Notes under the pieces: model-generated | What the model saw: only the letters and a program-made list of their open reading frames with translations | Database searches by the model: none | What the model was told of the DNA's origin: nothing | Translations under genes and position numbers: made by a program | In this document: one piece after another, positions 42,801 through 48,957 of the stretch | Numbering within the stretch: position 1 is the stretch's first letter | How the letters are laid out: each line of letters starts with the position of its first letter | NCBI GenBank assembly: GCA_027563935.2 | Contig: CM050447.1 | Coordinates: 11,562,501-11,626,500 of the forward strand | Direction: 5' to 3' | DNA from: Costus lasius | Taxonomy: Eukaryota > Streptophyta > Magnoliopsida > Zingiberales > Costaceae | Length of the DNA stretch: 64,000 nt

Positions 42801-44764
42801 TGTAAAACTAAATTAGTATCACAAACATAAGCATGCCAGGAGAAACCGTATTATAAAATTGGGCATTGTGTTCAACATTCCCACACACATTAACTATCTT
42901 CAGATATTCCAATCCAGATCATCAGATATGCACACCATTACATTGGGTTTTTCATTTGACAGTGAAATAATTATTTATACGGTCTACCTTAAATTATAAT
43001 TTTTCAACCTAAATGAACACAGACGTCTAGCTGCTAATCTTCTTAGAAAACACATTATTTTCCTAAAGCATTACTTTGGATCATAGAGACAGGTGCAGCT
43101 ATGTCACCCAACATGGCCCAACTATCCCACAAAACTTTAGAAAGTACAATCATTTTATGAAGAGCTAGTACTATATAACTATATATATTGTAAATATATA
43201 CATTTTTGTCTCCGCATACTCTGGTTATGGATCTGCTACTGCACAGAGAAACGATCTGGAGAACCTTTACACTGAAGTAAATATTAACTATAAATCACAT
43301 ATATATCCTGAAGGGGAGAGAGATTTATATTTTTTCACCTTGATAATTCCTTCGTGAAGCTTTCGTACTGTTTCAGAAGCTTCATCACTTGTCTGGAGCA
43401 AGAAAAGAAGATAATCGGTTAAAAGAGGCATTCCAAAGTTCTTTTAGATAAGGCGCGTATGTTTAGCGACCTGGGCACTTGAAAGAAGACCGCCAGGTAT
43501 TACTGAAGGCAGTTTCCTTAACTGATCAATCATTAGCGCCACTAGAGGGCTCACAACCACTGTTACTCCAGTTAATAGCAAAGCTGGCAACTGCATGAAT
43601 CGTGTGGCTATCAGCAAAAAAAATTATTGTTCAAAAGTACAATTAATACGTATACATTTTTGAAACGAACCAAGTTCACAGTCGGCACTAGTTTTAAAAC
43701 ATCATTAACCCAATTGCAGATATCCATCAAGCCAAACTGACCTCATAGCAAAGTGATTTTCCACCGCCGGTCGGAAGTATTAGCATTGTCGACTCCCCTG
43801 AAACCACCCGCTTGATGGCTTCTAGCTGGCCCTCGCGGAAGGTATCATATCCGTGAGTAAACTTTAGCAGTCTTTTCAAATTCTCTTCTGACGGATCCTC
43901 TCGAGCAGCCAACACGGCCTCTTCCAGTAACTGATTGCTACAGTTTGAGCTTTTCCTCTGCTCAAACAGGCAATCCGAAACAAAATCCTCTTCTACTGCA
44001 GTCTCAGATTTACCTGCTACAAGCCTCCGGCGATATTTGCGACCTCTTGAAGAGTTGTAAGACCTTCTATTCCCGTTCTTGAAGGAGAACTTTCTCCCGC
44101 GCCCATTAAGATTCAACCTAACGAAGTTGCCTTCTCTACTGCACTTAGGCCGCGTTGGAAGCTCCACTGACGAGTCAAGCCCGACCCAGTTAGGATGAAC
44201 GCGCCTGGGCTTAACTTGTTCCTTCAAGAACGATCTGCCACCTGTGGAGCATCCCGTTACATCGCCAACTTCTGTACTGCACTCGGACGGCTTCAGCCGC
44301 TCCACCGGGCCATCGAATTTGGCCAAAGCAGGACGAAGGCGCTTGAGTTCTGCTGAATCCTCCCAATAGGCTACTTCCCCACCAGAACCGTCATCGATCT
44401 GATCACAATGCTCGGTTCGGCCACCAATCTGGAATTCAGAAGGGTCGAAGGATGGGCGTCGAGACATTACGAGGCGGGAGAAAGATGTAGCGTGATTGGG
44501 GAAGTTGGCCGATCGCCGGATGTTGACAACGGACAAGCCATGGGGATTGGAGAGGTCAGCGGATGGGAAATCCGCAGCCGGGGGATCCGCGTGCTTAAAG
44601 GCCGATCGGATCTTGAATTGGGGCAAGATTGGGGCGAAGGGTTTGGGTTTGGGATTGCGCTTCGAAGGAGGAACCCTAATTTCTTTCTTGGGTGGAACAG
44701 GGTTGGATATTCGCGGGGGGGTAGCGGAGACGTGGGAGGCATCGGAATCGGAGTTCGATTCCAT
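9399..44764 (-). CDS. RECQL5: RecQ-like DNA helicase 5, complete 20-exon gene
   Basis: This encodes an ATP-dependent 3'-5' DNA helicase of the RecQ family acting in the nucleus in recombination and repair. Joining 20 exons gives 2847 bp (948 residues plus stop) with every phase matching; the Arabidopsis orthologue is of similar length (about 910). The N-terminal 300 residues are basic, proline- and serine-rich and poorly structured. Motif I ([10 protein letters not shown], Lys336) ends exon 1; motif Ia ([14 protein letters not shown]) is in exon 2; DEAH (about 429-432) in exon 4; TATAT (motif III) in exon 5; SIIVYCKF (motif IV) in exon 6; [12 protein letters not shown] (motif V) in exon 9; GRAGRDG (motif VI, about 613-619) in exon 11. 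The start is the ATG at 44764, which gives the [14 protein letters not shown] opening seen in the plant family; an upstream in-frame ATG at 44824 lies between the TATA boxes and the start. No HRDC domain was recognised. Oddities: Glu replaces the usual Gln after CY in motif I; intron 5 has a GC donor; introns 6 and 9 are 7.9 and 19.4 kb. Assignment to the Q-like 5 type rests on family-wide similarity. Confidence 0.93.
9666..9781 (-). CDS. RECQL5: RECQL5 exon 19
   Basis: 116 bp. Acceptor TATAG, donor TTG|GTATGG. Encodes [25 protein letters not shown] and the HF of HFWGRY. Confidence 0.9.
9868..9892 (-). CDS. RECQL5: RECQL5 exon 18 (micro-exon)
   Basis: 25 bp. Acceptor TTGCAG, donor AAA|GTGAGC. 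Encodes PFLRADIK. Both junctions are needed to keep frame. Confidence 0.85.
10013..10191 (-). CDS. RECQL5: RECQL5 exon 17
   Basis: 179 bp. Acceptor GACAG, donor CAG|GTACTG. Encodes [12 protein letters not shown] and the [10 protein letters not shown] segment. Confidence 0.88.
10394..10522 (-). CDS. RECQL5: RECQL5 exon 16
   Basis: 129 bp. Acceptor CTTAG, donor AAG|GTAATT. Encodes [17 protein letters not shown] and MCSLSANVT. Confidence 0.9.
10523..11680 (-). other. RECQL5: RECQL5 intron 15
   Basis: 1158 bp of AT-rich intron. No repeat with defined ends or further exon was seen. Confidence 0.7.
11681..11783 (-). CDS. RECQL5: RECQL5 exon 15
   Basis: 103 bp. Acceptor TGCAG, donor AAG|GTTGGT. 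Encodes [12 protein letters not shown] and LLNKLQILK. Confidence 0.9.
11856..11911 (-). CDS. RECQL5: RECQL5 exon 14
   Basis: 56 bp, ends in phase 2. Acceptor TGCAG, donor GAA|GTAAGT. Encodes [18 protein letters not shown]. Confidence 0.85.
11912..12965 (-). other. RECQL5: RECQL5 intron 13
   Basis: 1054 bp, TGCAG acceptor and GTATTC donor. It contains the 165-bp hAT MITE at 12227-12391; the remainder is unremarkable AT-rich sequence. Confidence 0.7.
12227..12391. mobile_element. hAT-type MITE
   Basis: 165 bp. Ends CAAGGATTGTAAAACCG and CGGTTCTTTGAACCTTG are imperfect inverted repeats. A perfect 8-bp duplication GTCACCAG flanks it (12219-12226 and 12392-12399). The core is GC-rich (GGTACCGGTACC) unlike the intron around it. 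Overlapping 63- and 97-codon frames are not genes. Confidence 0.9.
12966..13064 (-). CDS. RECQL5: RECQL5 exon 13
   Basis: 99 bp. Acceptor TGCAG, donor AAG|GTATTC. Encodes [10 protein letters not shown] and [10 protein letters not shown]. Confidence 0.9.
13447..13573 (-). CDS. RECQL5: RECQL5 exon 12
   Basis: 127 bp. Acceptor GGCAG, donor GAG|GTATTT. Encodes [17 protein letters not shown] and KKFDLKEE. Confidence 0.92.
13655..13749 (-). CDS. RECQL5: RECQL5 exon 11
   Basis: 95 bp. Acceptor TTATAG, donor CAG|GTAATG. Encodes ETGRAGRDG (motif VI) and SYCHLLL. Confidence 0.92.
13837..14264. mobile_element. hAT-like MITE in RECQL5 intron 10
   Basis: 428 bp, AT-rich, ends TAGGGGTGAG and CTCACCCCTA (exact 10-bp inverted repeat). 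The interior is full of GGTAAA/TTTACC repeats in both orientations and can fold back extensively. A clean 8-bp target duplication was not found, so the flanks may have mutated. It ends 17 bp from exon 10. Confidence 0.75.
14282..14326 (-). CDS. RECQL5: RECQL5 exon 10
   Basis: 45 bp. Acceptor TTTCAG, donor CAG|GTACGA. Encodes [15 protein letters not shown]. It follows the 19.4-kb intron 9, and a MITE ends only 17 bp beyond its donor side. Confidence 0.9.
14450..14800 (-). pseudogene. Decayed copia RNase H fragment
   Basis: The minus strand reads [16 protein letters not shown] and, in another frame, HIV and downstream segments like the copia RNase H C-terminus (FHERTKHIE...HxVRE). CTCCCTCAAGTTGGATCATAG beyond it on the plus strand resembles a copia polypurine tract. 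Frames are broken several times and no LTR was defined. Confidence 0.45.
14801..15498. other. Unassigned intronic sequence
   Basis: C-rich blocks near 14940-15140 and 15240-15300 look like further degenerate retrotransposon sequence, but no domain or terminus could be defined. Confidence 0.3.
16241..16405 (-). pseudogene. Acidic C-terminal tail of a hAT transposase
   Basis: An open minus-strand frame rich in Glu and Asp ([17 protein letters not shown], then [20 protein letters not shown]) ends at a TAA. Its position next to the 3' end of the hAT element and its acidic make-up fit the tail of a plant hAT transposase. No dimerisation domain is left upstream. Confidence 0.5.
16529..16770. repeat. 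31-bp minisatellite inside the hAT derivative
   Basis: Unit GCTGAAGCCGACGCC followed by GATGTCTTCCGCGTCT. About four full units are followed by two variants carrying a CTCCCCCGATCCCTTCC insert. 31 is not a multiple of three, so the long frames here on both strands are not real proteins. The GCGGAAG core resembles the subterminal motif of the element. Confidence 0.8.
17979..20961. other. Intron 9 sequence without recognised features
   Basis: AT-rich. A 100-codon minus ORF (19490-19792) is low-complexity and hydrophobic and has no family resemblance. No termini of a mobile element were found. Confidence 0.4.
20962..21483. repeat. 262-bp tandem duplication in intron 9
   Basis: The segment starting GATGTCAAATAATAGGG at about 20962 recurs at about 21224 with a 262-bp offset. 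The copies are roughly 90% alike with a small deletion near the end of copy 2. Copia element A inserted just downstream. Confidence 0.85.
21517..21848 (-). repeat. 3' LTR of copia A
   Basis: Direct repeat of 25817-26144. Confidence 0.92.
21846..22265 (-). pseudogene. Copia A RNase H fragment
   Basis: Reads [19 protein letters not shown] and [20 protein letters not shown], ending near the purine tract with FTKPLG. It is frame-shifted relative to the reverse transcriptase. Confidence 0.85.
22184..22849 (-). pseudogene. Copia A reverse transcriptase fragment
   Basis: Reads [15 protein letters not shown], then [10 protein letters not shown] where copia enzymes carry YVDD, so the catalytic motif has lost its Tyr. 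[19 protein letters not shown] marks the connection to RNase H. An adjacent minus frame at 23116-23487 carries the linker [11 protein letters not shown]. Confidence 0.85.
23500..24700 (-). pseudogene. Copia A protease-integrase region, degraded
   Basis: A pre-integrase segment [16 protein letters not shown] is readable near 24295-24350, with the preceding tryptophan codon turned to TGA. Downstream a [12 protein letters not shown] zinc-binding segment and integrase core pieces are scattered over frames. No continuous frame remains. Confidence 0.65.
24771..25268 (-). pseudogene. Copia A gag C-terminus / zinc-knuckle region
   Basis: A lysine- and glutamate-rich frame follows gag; in a shifted frame a [17 protein letters not shown] knuckle can be read with a cysteine lost. 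Nucleic-acid binding would be abolished. Confidence 0.6.
25372..25725 (-). pseudogene. Copia A gag (UBN2-like) fragment
   Basis: Reads [12 protein letters not shown], then [16 protein letters not shown] and AKQAWEIL-like text typical of plant copia gag. The frame closes early at SLQDN, so the ORF is only 117 codons and the rest is out of frame. Confidence 0.85.
25817..26144 (-). repeat. 5' LTR of copia A
   Basis: Direct repeat of 21517-21848. The terminal TG has become TA. A TATA-like CTCTATTTATATAGAG palindrome lies inside. Confidence 0.92.
27261..27374 (-). repeat. 3' LTR of copia B
   Basis: 114 bp; in element orientation it starts TGTTGGAGC and ends CAACT rather than the usual CA. Confidence 0.92.
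27489..27794 (-). pseudogene. Copia B RNase H
   Basis: Reads [33 protein letters not shown] and [19 protein letters not shown]. It ends 115 bp before the 3' LTR. Confidence 0.9.
27926..29209 (-). pseudogene. Copia B reverse transcriptase
   Basis: 28460-29209 carries [28 protein letters not shown] and [12 protein letters not shown], and [10 protein letters not shown] at its end. After a stop, 27926-28423 continues with [14 protein letters not shown] (catalytic YVDD kept) and [10 protein letters not shown] stop between the two halves separates them. Confidence 0.9.
28882..30161 (-). pseudogene. Copia B integrase region
   Basis: A pre-integrase HHCC-type segment ([27 protein letters not shown]) lies in 29862-30161. 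The catalytic core at about 29500-29860 is broken. The C-terminal part ([31 protein letters not shown]) is in 28882-29496. Confidence 0.82.
30171..30912 (-). pseudogene. Copia B zinc knuckle and protease
   Basis: In one frame [15 protein letters not shown] is a CCHC knuckle with its second Cys changed to Tyr. In the overlapping 231-codon frame [15 protein letters not shown] holds the aspartic protease DSG active site. The two frames alternate, so at least one frameshift separates them. Confidence 0.85.
30954..31445 (-). pseudogene. Copia B gag
   Basis: ATG at 31445. Reads [35 protein letters not shown] and [20 protein letters not shown], the plant copia gag core. The frame ends at 30954 before the zinc knuckle. 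Confidence 0.88.
31446..32085 (-). other. Copia B 5' leader
   Basis: About 640 bp between the primer site and gag, G/A-rich on the plus strand. A 167-codon plus-strand ORF here (31613-32116) is antisense to the leader, crosses the primer site and is not credible as a gene. Confidence 0.6.
32097..32210 (-). repeat. 5' LTR of copia B
   Basis: 114 bp; in element orientation it starts TATTGGAGC (TG mutated to TA) and ends CAACT, directly next to the primer site. Confidence 0.92.
32945..33774. other. Intron 9 sequence next to exon 9
   Basis: AT-rich with a G/A-rich patch at 33230-33520. No gene or defined repeat was recognised. Confidence 0.4.
33775..33828 (-). CDS. RECQL5: RECQL5 exon 9
   Basis: 54 bp. 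Acceptor TGGAAG, donor GCG|GTATGA. Encodes motif [14 protein letters not shown]. Confidence 0.92.
33948..34022 (-). CDS. RECQL5: RECQL5 exon 8
   Basis: 75 bp. Acceptor ACGTAG, donor GTG|GTAAGA. Encodes [11 protein letters not shown] and SNKIRV. Confidence 0.9.
34104..34157 (-). CDS. RECQL5: RECQL5 exon 7
   Basis: 54 bp. Acceptor TTGCAG, donor ATG|GTGAGT. Encodes [15 protein letters not shown], the segment after motif IV. It lies 7.9 kb from exon 6. Confidence 0.9.
34608..35600 (-). mobile_element. Degenerate Ty3/gypsy 3' end with 462-bp LTR
   Basis: The LTR is about 34608-35069 (TGTTACGCCCC...CATGTCA on the plus strand). Next to it on the minus strand is the conserved pol end plus purine tract: a GGACCAAAATTTTCTTAG segment followed by GGGGAGG (35070-35105), which resembles the GAGGACGAAATTTT end of chromovirus pol. 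Farther up (35110-35440) chromodomain-like remnants read in broken frames. No second LTR was found. Confidence 0.55.
35851..35886 (+). repeat. (GGA)n microsatellite
   Basis: About twelve GGA triplets in a G/A-rich stretch 35830-35895. Confidence 0.95.
35900..38900 (+). pseudogene. Heavily decayed Ty3/gypsy pol, plus strand
   Basis: Around 36910-37030 the plus strand reads VMSFGLINA, then after a shift [20 protein letters not shown], matching the Ty3/gypsy reverse transcriptase VMPFGLTNAP...FIDDILIYS block. Later pieces (about 37740-37900, MMLDFISDI) resemble integrase. The stretch is very AT-rich and full of GATTATGATC-like words, as if by heavy C-to-T decay. No LTRs were defined; limits are approximate. 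Confidence 0.5.
38901..39546. other. Unassigned intron 6 segment
   Basis: AT-rich with a C run near 39045-39052 and GCCTAG-rich words near 39175-39330. Possibly LTR remnants; nothing definable. Confidence 0.3.
39645..40196. mobile_element. hAT-type MITE with internal (TA)n
   Basis: 552 bp with ends TAGACCTGGCAA and TTGCCAGGTCTA (exact 12-bp inverted repeat). Flanks GGATCGGG (39637-39644) and GGATTGGG (40197-40204) are an 8-bp duplication with one change. GACCC/GGGTC words fill both arms, so it folds back. A (TA)n run of about 40 bp lies near 39822-39864. Confidence 0.9.
40394..42050. repeat. 834-bp tandem duplication reaching into exon 6
   Basis: Copy 1 is 40394-41216 and copy 2 is 41228-42050, nearly identical over 823 bp. 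Copy 2 includes the last 30 bp of RECQL5 exon 6 with its donor; copy 1 therefore holds a second exon-6 tail and donor (about 41187-41216) without an acceptor. The 11-bp filler 41217-41227 completes an inverted copy of the exon tail. An older partial copy of the first 300 bp of the unit is seen at about 39547-40400 around the MITE. Confidence 0.95.
41189..41230. repeat. 18-bp perfect inverted repeat at the duplication junction
   Basis: TGGAACTTACAATACACA and its exact reverse complement are separated by ATTATGC. Only the first arm exists in copy 2, so the second arm was made at the junction. Confidence 0.9.
42021..42099 (-). CDS. RECQL5: RECQL5 exon 6
   Basis: 79 bp, returns to phase 0. Acceptor AGCAG, donor CAG|GTTAGG. 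Encodes LKDLLLLMK and SIIVYCKFQ (motif IV). Its last 30 bp and donor are duplicated at about 41187-41216. Confidence 0.92.
42182..42394 (-). CDS. RECQL5: RECQL5 exon 5
   Basis: 213 bp. Acceptor CAACAG; donor is AATAG|GCAAGT, a GC donor. Encodes [10 protein letters not shown] and ILAMTATAT (motifs II-III). Confidence 0.92.
42521..42633 (-). CDS. RECQL5: RECQL5 exon 4
   Basis: 113 bp, ends in phase 2. Acceptor ATCAG, donor ATG|GTGAGT. Encodes VLFVSPER and the DEAHCIS Walker B box. Confidence 0.92.
42634..43338 (-). other. RECQL5: RECQL5 intron 3
   Basis: 705 bp, GTGAAA donor and ATCAG acceptor. No repeat or additional exon seen. Confidence 0.7.
43339..43392 (-). CDS. RECQL5: RECQL5 exon 3
   Basis: 54 bp, residues 382-399. 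Acceptor CTCCAG, donor AAG|GTGAAA. Encodes the [18 protein letters not shown] helix. Confidence 0.9.
43471..43590 (-). CDS. RECQL5: RECQL5 exon 2
   Basis: 120 bp, residues 342-381. Acceptor TGCAG, donor CAG|GTCGCT. Encodes LPALLLTG and motif Ia. Confidence 0.92.
43742..44764 (-). CDS. RECQL5: RECQL5 exon 1
   Basis: 1023 bp, residues 1-341, phase 0. Contains the disordered N-terminus and motif I. Donor is GAG|GTCAGT. The last codon is GAG (Glu) where RecQ proteins normally have Gln. Confidence 0.93.
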
Positions 44765-44798
44765 GACGGAGAAGAAAGTACGAAAGAGAACAGAGCCG

Positions 44799-44844
44799 TT
44801 TATACATCGAGGCGTCGATGGCATGCTTCTCCATCTGGTTTATA
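44799..44844 (-). promoter_or_regulatory. RECQL5: RECQL5 TATA boxes
   Basis: Two GATGTATAAAC copies on the minus strand place TATAAA at 44804-44799 and 44844-44839, about 35 and 75 bp upstream of the ATG. The farther box would give a leader of roughly 45 nt. Confidence 0.6.
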
Positions 44845-44861
44845 CATCTAGGATATAATCT

Positions 44862-44870
44862 TTTCCCGCC
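44862..44870. promoter_or_regulatory. RECQL5: E2F site upstream of RECQL5
   Basis: TTTCCCGCC is a perfect match to the plant E2F consensus TTTCCCGC, about 100 bp upstream of the start codon and just above the TATA boxes. It suggests S-phase-linked expression. Confidence 0.65.
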
Positions 44871-45690
44871 AAAAGATCAAGATTTTTTTAAAAAAAAAAG
44901 ATCAAGAATTGCGAGGGTTTCTTCTTTTATAGGAAAACTCTATCCACGTTTTCCCAATAACTCAAAACTGTACCAGATTGGGTATCGACACGTCAAAGGA
45001 GCTGCCTCCAACAAAAGGCGTTTCGTCGGGTAAATTAATATATAAGTCGTGAATGGGCACATGGTTGCACCCAATTGGTTTTTTTTAAGCGGGAATATAT
45101 TATTAACAATCGGAGACTTTCCAAATTTCTGTGTATTCCAAATCCACTCATTTGACTAATAAAAAAACCTCAAGTGAAACAAAATATATCATTTTATTTT
45201 TATAAAAATTAATAAAAAAAAGTATTAAAATTTTGAAAAAAAATAATAAATTTAATTCGTATTAAACCAAGTCAAACCATAATTTATTTTTCTACAATTC
45301 TATTCTACTATGTGTTCCATTTGGGTTGAAGCTTTGATATATTGCCCATTCTATATGAAACTAAAATTTATACTTTGTGGTGAGTATGATTCTTGTGATA
45401 TTATAATGTAGATAAAATATTTTCTTTTCCAAGTTTGGATTTGAAGTTGATCAAATCTCTTAACTAAAAGAAATTTAAATAACTAGGTTAAGGTCATATT
45501 GTTTGAAGATGAAGCATATACATTTTGCATAATACTCACTAATGAGTGTACTTTGAGTTAATATACACAAAGAGATAAACTGGTGAGCCAATATCATGAA
45601 TCTTAATCATATTACCAACAATTTTTGAAGGCTCACATGCTTAGCCACCATTGCTTGAAAAGAGGTGATAAAAAGTTATATTACCAATGA
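44871..45690. other. Intergenic sequence upstream of RECQL5
   Basis: AT-rich sequence with A and T runs. No gene recognised. Distal promoter elements may lie here. Confidence 0.4.
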
Positions 45691-45693
45691 TAC

Positions 45694-46037
45694 TTACAAG
45701 CTCAATGCTTAGCATTTGTAGGTTGGAAGAAGAAGAGCTATATTGCACCCGTAGTTTGGGGCAAGGATGGTGATCCAAAACATTTGAGTAGGGCTTTTCC
45801 CTCTACTTGGATTGTTGAGCATGGTGGACTTCATAATTCATATAGATCAGTGGCTAATGTGGCAATACACTATATTAGTTGCTAAATTGCTAACACACAT
45901 CCTAACATTCCATTATTAATTGGCCCAAGATTATATGAAAATCACACAGAGCTTTCTCTTATTAGAGGAATTATTCCCATAGTTATTAGTGAATTTGTGA
46001 GACCCCTTTTTTGGGTCACTCGAGCATTCTCCTTCTA
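45694..46037 (+). pseudogene. Unidentified protein-like segment
   Basis: One plus-strand frame reads smoothly for about 115 codons with a single internal TAA (about 45883): CLAFVGWKKKSYIAPVVWG, FPSTWIVEHGGLHNSY, then IPLLIGPRLYENHTELSLI and VISEFVRPLFWVTRAF, ending at TAG. Residue use looks like real protein rather than random AT-rich translation. I do not recognise the family. It has no start codon or partner exons that I could find, so a gene fragment or transposon-captured piece is most likely. Confidence 0.35.
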
Positions 46038-47088
46038 GGGTAATGGATGTAAGGGATACTTTATAATAATGTTTAGGTCATGATCTTCAAATAATGTTAC
46101 CCTCTAACTCAACAAGAGAGATGTGCTCCTAAACTAGTTATTTAGGCACTTTCGCATCAAAATTTCTCCTCATCATAGATTAGGTTTACATTGATAATTA
46201 TTGCTCGAGTTTTTTGAACTTGTCTTACCAATCCATATGAGGCCAATTTGCCAACCATCATGATCATGATCCTAAGCAAAGTCCACACATATATATGACG
46301 ATGATGATGATCAAATTATAGATATTCTCTACCTCATGACCTTCCTAGATAAGCAAGTGATATATTTTATACGAACTTCATCTTTCCCATGTTTCGTTAC
46401 TACTAACATTCATGTGCAATTCAAGATGGTTTCCCTGAAAGAACTCAACAAAGCTATTGGCACATATTCAAAGGATTTGACGTAGGTATATATAAGCCAA
46501 GAAATTCACCTACGGACGTCTTCGCATTGCGTGAGGCAGGAAGATTTACACAAGATAGTGTGCAGCATTGTGAACTCAGTCAGCTAAACTAGTAATACAT
46601 TAAAAATAAATAAATTTAACACAAATTTTAATGTGTAGTTTTAGTTGACTATTAATAAGTGGGAAGGCCATGGCTGGGCAGCTCATGTCATACGTTGGCT
46701 CGACATACAATGAGTGAATTGAAATGAGTTTAGCCAAGCATGTCAAATTATGTGTTAGATTGACACATCCTATCCAATTGCCAGGCACAACACACGAGGC
46801 AAGCATGTCAAATTTTGTGTTCTGTTAACTTTCATTGTAATAAAAACAAGGAAATTGCATGTAATGAACTGGGCACCTTGGAACCCAGAATGGAAGGAGT
46901 TGACTTTCTATTATTCATCGATTTATTAGTTAATGTTAGCATCATAAAGATTTGGCAATTACAAATACACACAAGATGACGATATATGCATCTACAAATT
47001 TAGATTATTAGAACACAAAGTTGAACGCATACGGGGTTAAATTTCTCTTCTAGCAACTATTTAAAACATTTAAAACTACTATTTAAGA
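46038..47088. other. Intergenic sequence
   Basis: AT-rich; no gene or defined repeat. A 68-codon minus frame (46600-46806) has no support. Confidence 0.4.
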
Positions 47089-48957
47089 TGATGCGTACTT
47101 TACCGTACTACTAACCGTAAGTGTGACGACTTTGTCGTAGTAGTACTAGAGATATCGATCCCACATGGACAGTGATCAAGTACCGAGTGATTACGAATCA
47201 ATAGCTAGACGACCAGGTGAATGTTTTGGGTTTTAAGAAAATAAATTAAAATACAATTAAATACAATTGCTAGCTGAATCATGCAAATGAAAGTTTTGGA
47301 TAGAAAACAAGGTTTAGAGACATCAGTCCTTTAAGTTCATCTCCTTAATGGATCTTAAACTCAAATAAGACAATTATCATAACAATACAATTTTAAAAGT
47401 ATTCAAGAAAATATCTAATGGTACAAATTACCCTCTTTCGACGGCGTAATCCAGTATCAATCTAGATCGGCATCGTACTTTCATAGCTAACCAGACTTAG
47501 ATTGATTCATTGAGTTCAGAAATATTATAAAGTTTCTCACACAAATCTGGCTTTAATTCTTGACCTCTCAGAGCATGTTCGATAAGGCAGATCTAGCGTC
47601 GTAATACTCTTTTCGATCCTTTTTGCGGCGCCCAAGAAAAGTAATTGTGTGATCAACGCAAAACTAGCAATAAAACAACACAGATCGAATAAATACGAAA
47701 TAAAATTACATTAGCTATAAGAAAATAAGTTTGAAAACAAGATCTAAATAACTCAAATACACTCTTGTTCCGATAAAGAAGATTATGCTATTATAGCAAC
47801 GATTCAATACAAAATCCCTAAAGGAACAGAAGAAACTAAAGAGAAGATAGAAGAAAGAGGAAACAAACTCTTTTGCAGAAGTGTTGCAACATTCCTTCAA
47901 GTCTTATAGAATGATGTACTATTCCTTCCTCCTCCCTCGTTGTCGCCAAGAACTTCCCTTTGCAAAATTCACTAGACCCCCTTGAGCCCCAACTGGGTAC
48001 TACCTTCTTCAGAAAATTTCACCCTTTAAATAGAATCCAATGGAACTTCTAAACGTATACTTTTATGGGCAATTGAATTAGCTATGTTTTGATACCTTAA
48101 ACGTCCAAAACGGAATTAGAATGAAGGAGTTATGACCCATTCAATGCAGGTGGCTCCATAAATACGGGTGTAATGGGAAATTATAGTTGTAAACGTAATA
48201 TAATTGTTATGCATTAATTACAGAGTTATTAATTATAGACTCTTTAATTCTTGTAACTCTGATATAATTAATACTCATTTAATCCTCTTCGTTTTGACTC
48301 TGAAAACATCCAAATCGAAGTTAAAATGAAGGAGTTATGAGCATTTAAATCCAGGCAGCTGGTAATAAATTCTGGCAGCTGCGAGATTACGGTCATGAGG
48401 CAAATTATGGCCATGCCTATAATCTCAACATAGAAGTCCAATTCATCTCGAAATTTGTAGGTGGGCAGTATGGCCTTGGCTTGATTCATGGATATAGTTG
48501 TAGCGTCAAAAATGCCGGTCAGAAGATTACGACTTTAATGAATTATGGTCATGCCTGTAATCTCCTTGTCGAGATTGTCTTCATCCGAAAGGTTGTCGTC
48601 GAGGAAGTTATGGGCACGTCTTTGAATTATGACTATGCTTGTATAAAAACGGGTCCATCATGTAGCCAATCAGAAAATTACGATCATGATGTAGATTATG
48701 CCCTCGGCTGTAATTCTGGAAATTAGTCCTGTTTGAAGCCAAACTTCTTGTCATGGTTCTTGATTCACTCGAAGATGCAAATATACTTCCATGTAGCTCT
48801 AAAAGCAAGTGAATTATCTTGTATTCAACAAATATGACAAGTAGTGAAGCTTCTGAAGAAAGTCAATGAAATAAGCGAGACAGAGATGTAAAAATATGAC
48901 AATATGTCTCGATTCACTACTAAATATTGGTCAAAAAGACTATATAAATACGAGACA
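47089..48957 (-). repeat. 3' LTR (minus-strand element)
   Basis: Direct repeat of 55346-57218. Small ORFs such as 48481-48726 have diverged counterparts in the other LTR and are not genes. Confidence 0.92.

Noticed and set aside
43730..43741. Exon 1 reading on past the donor to a stop at 43727
   Set aside because: Only four extra codons; the GTCAGT donor joins motif I to exon 2 in phase exactly where RecQ proteins continue.
44408..44858. Plus-strand ORFs opposite RECQL5 exon 1
   Set aside because: Shadows of the GC-rich coding exon.
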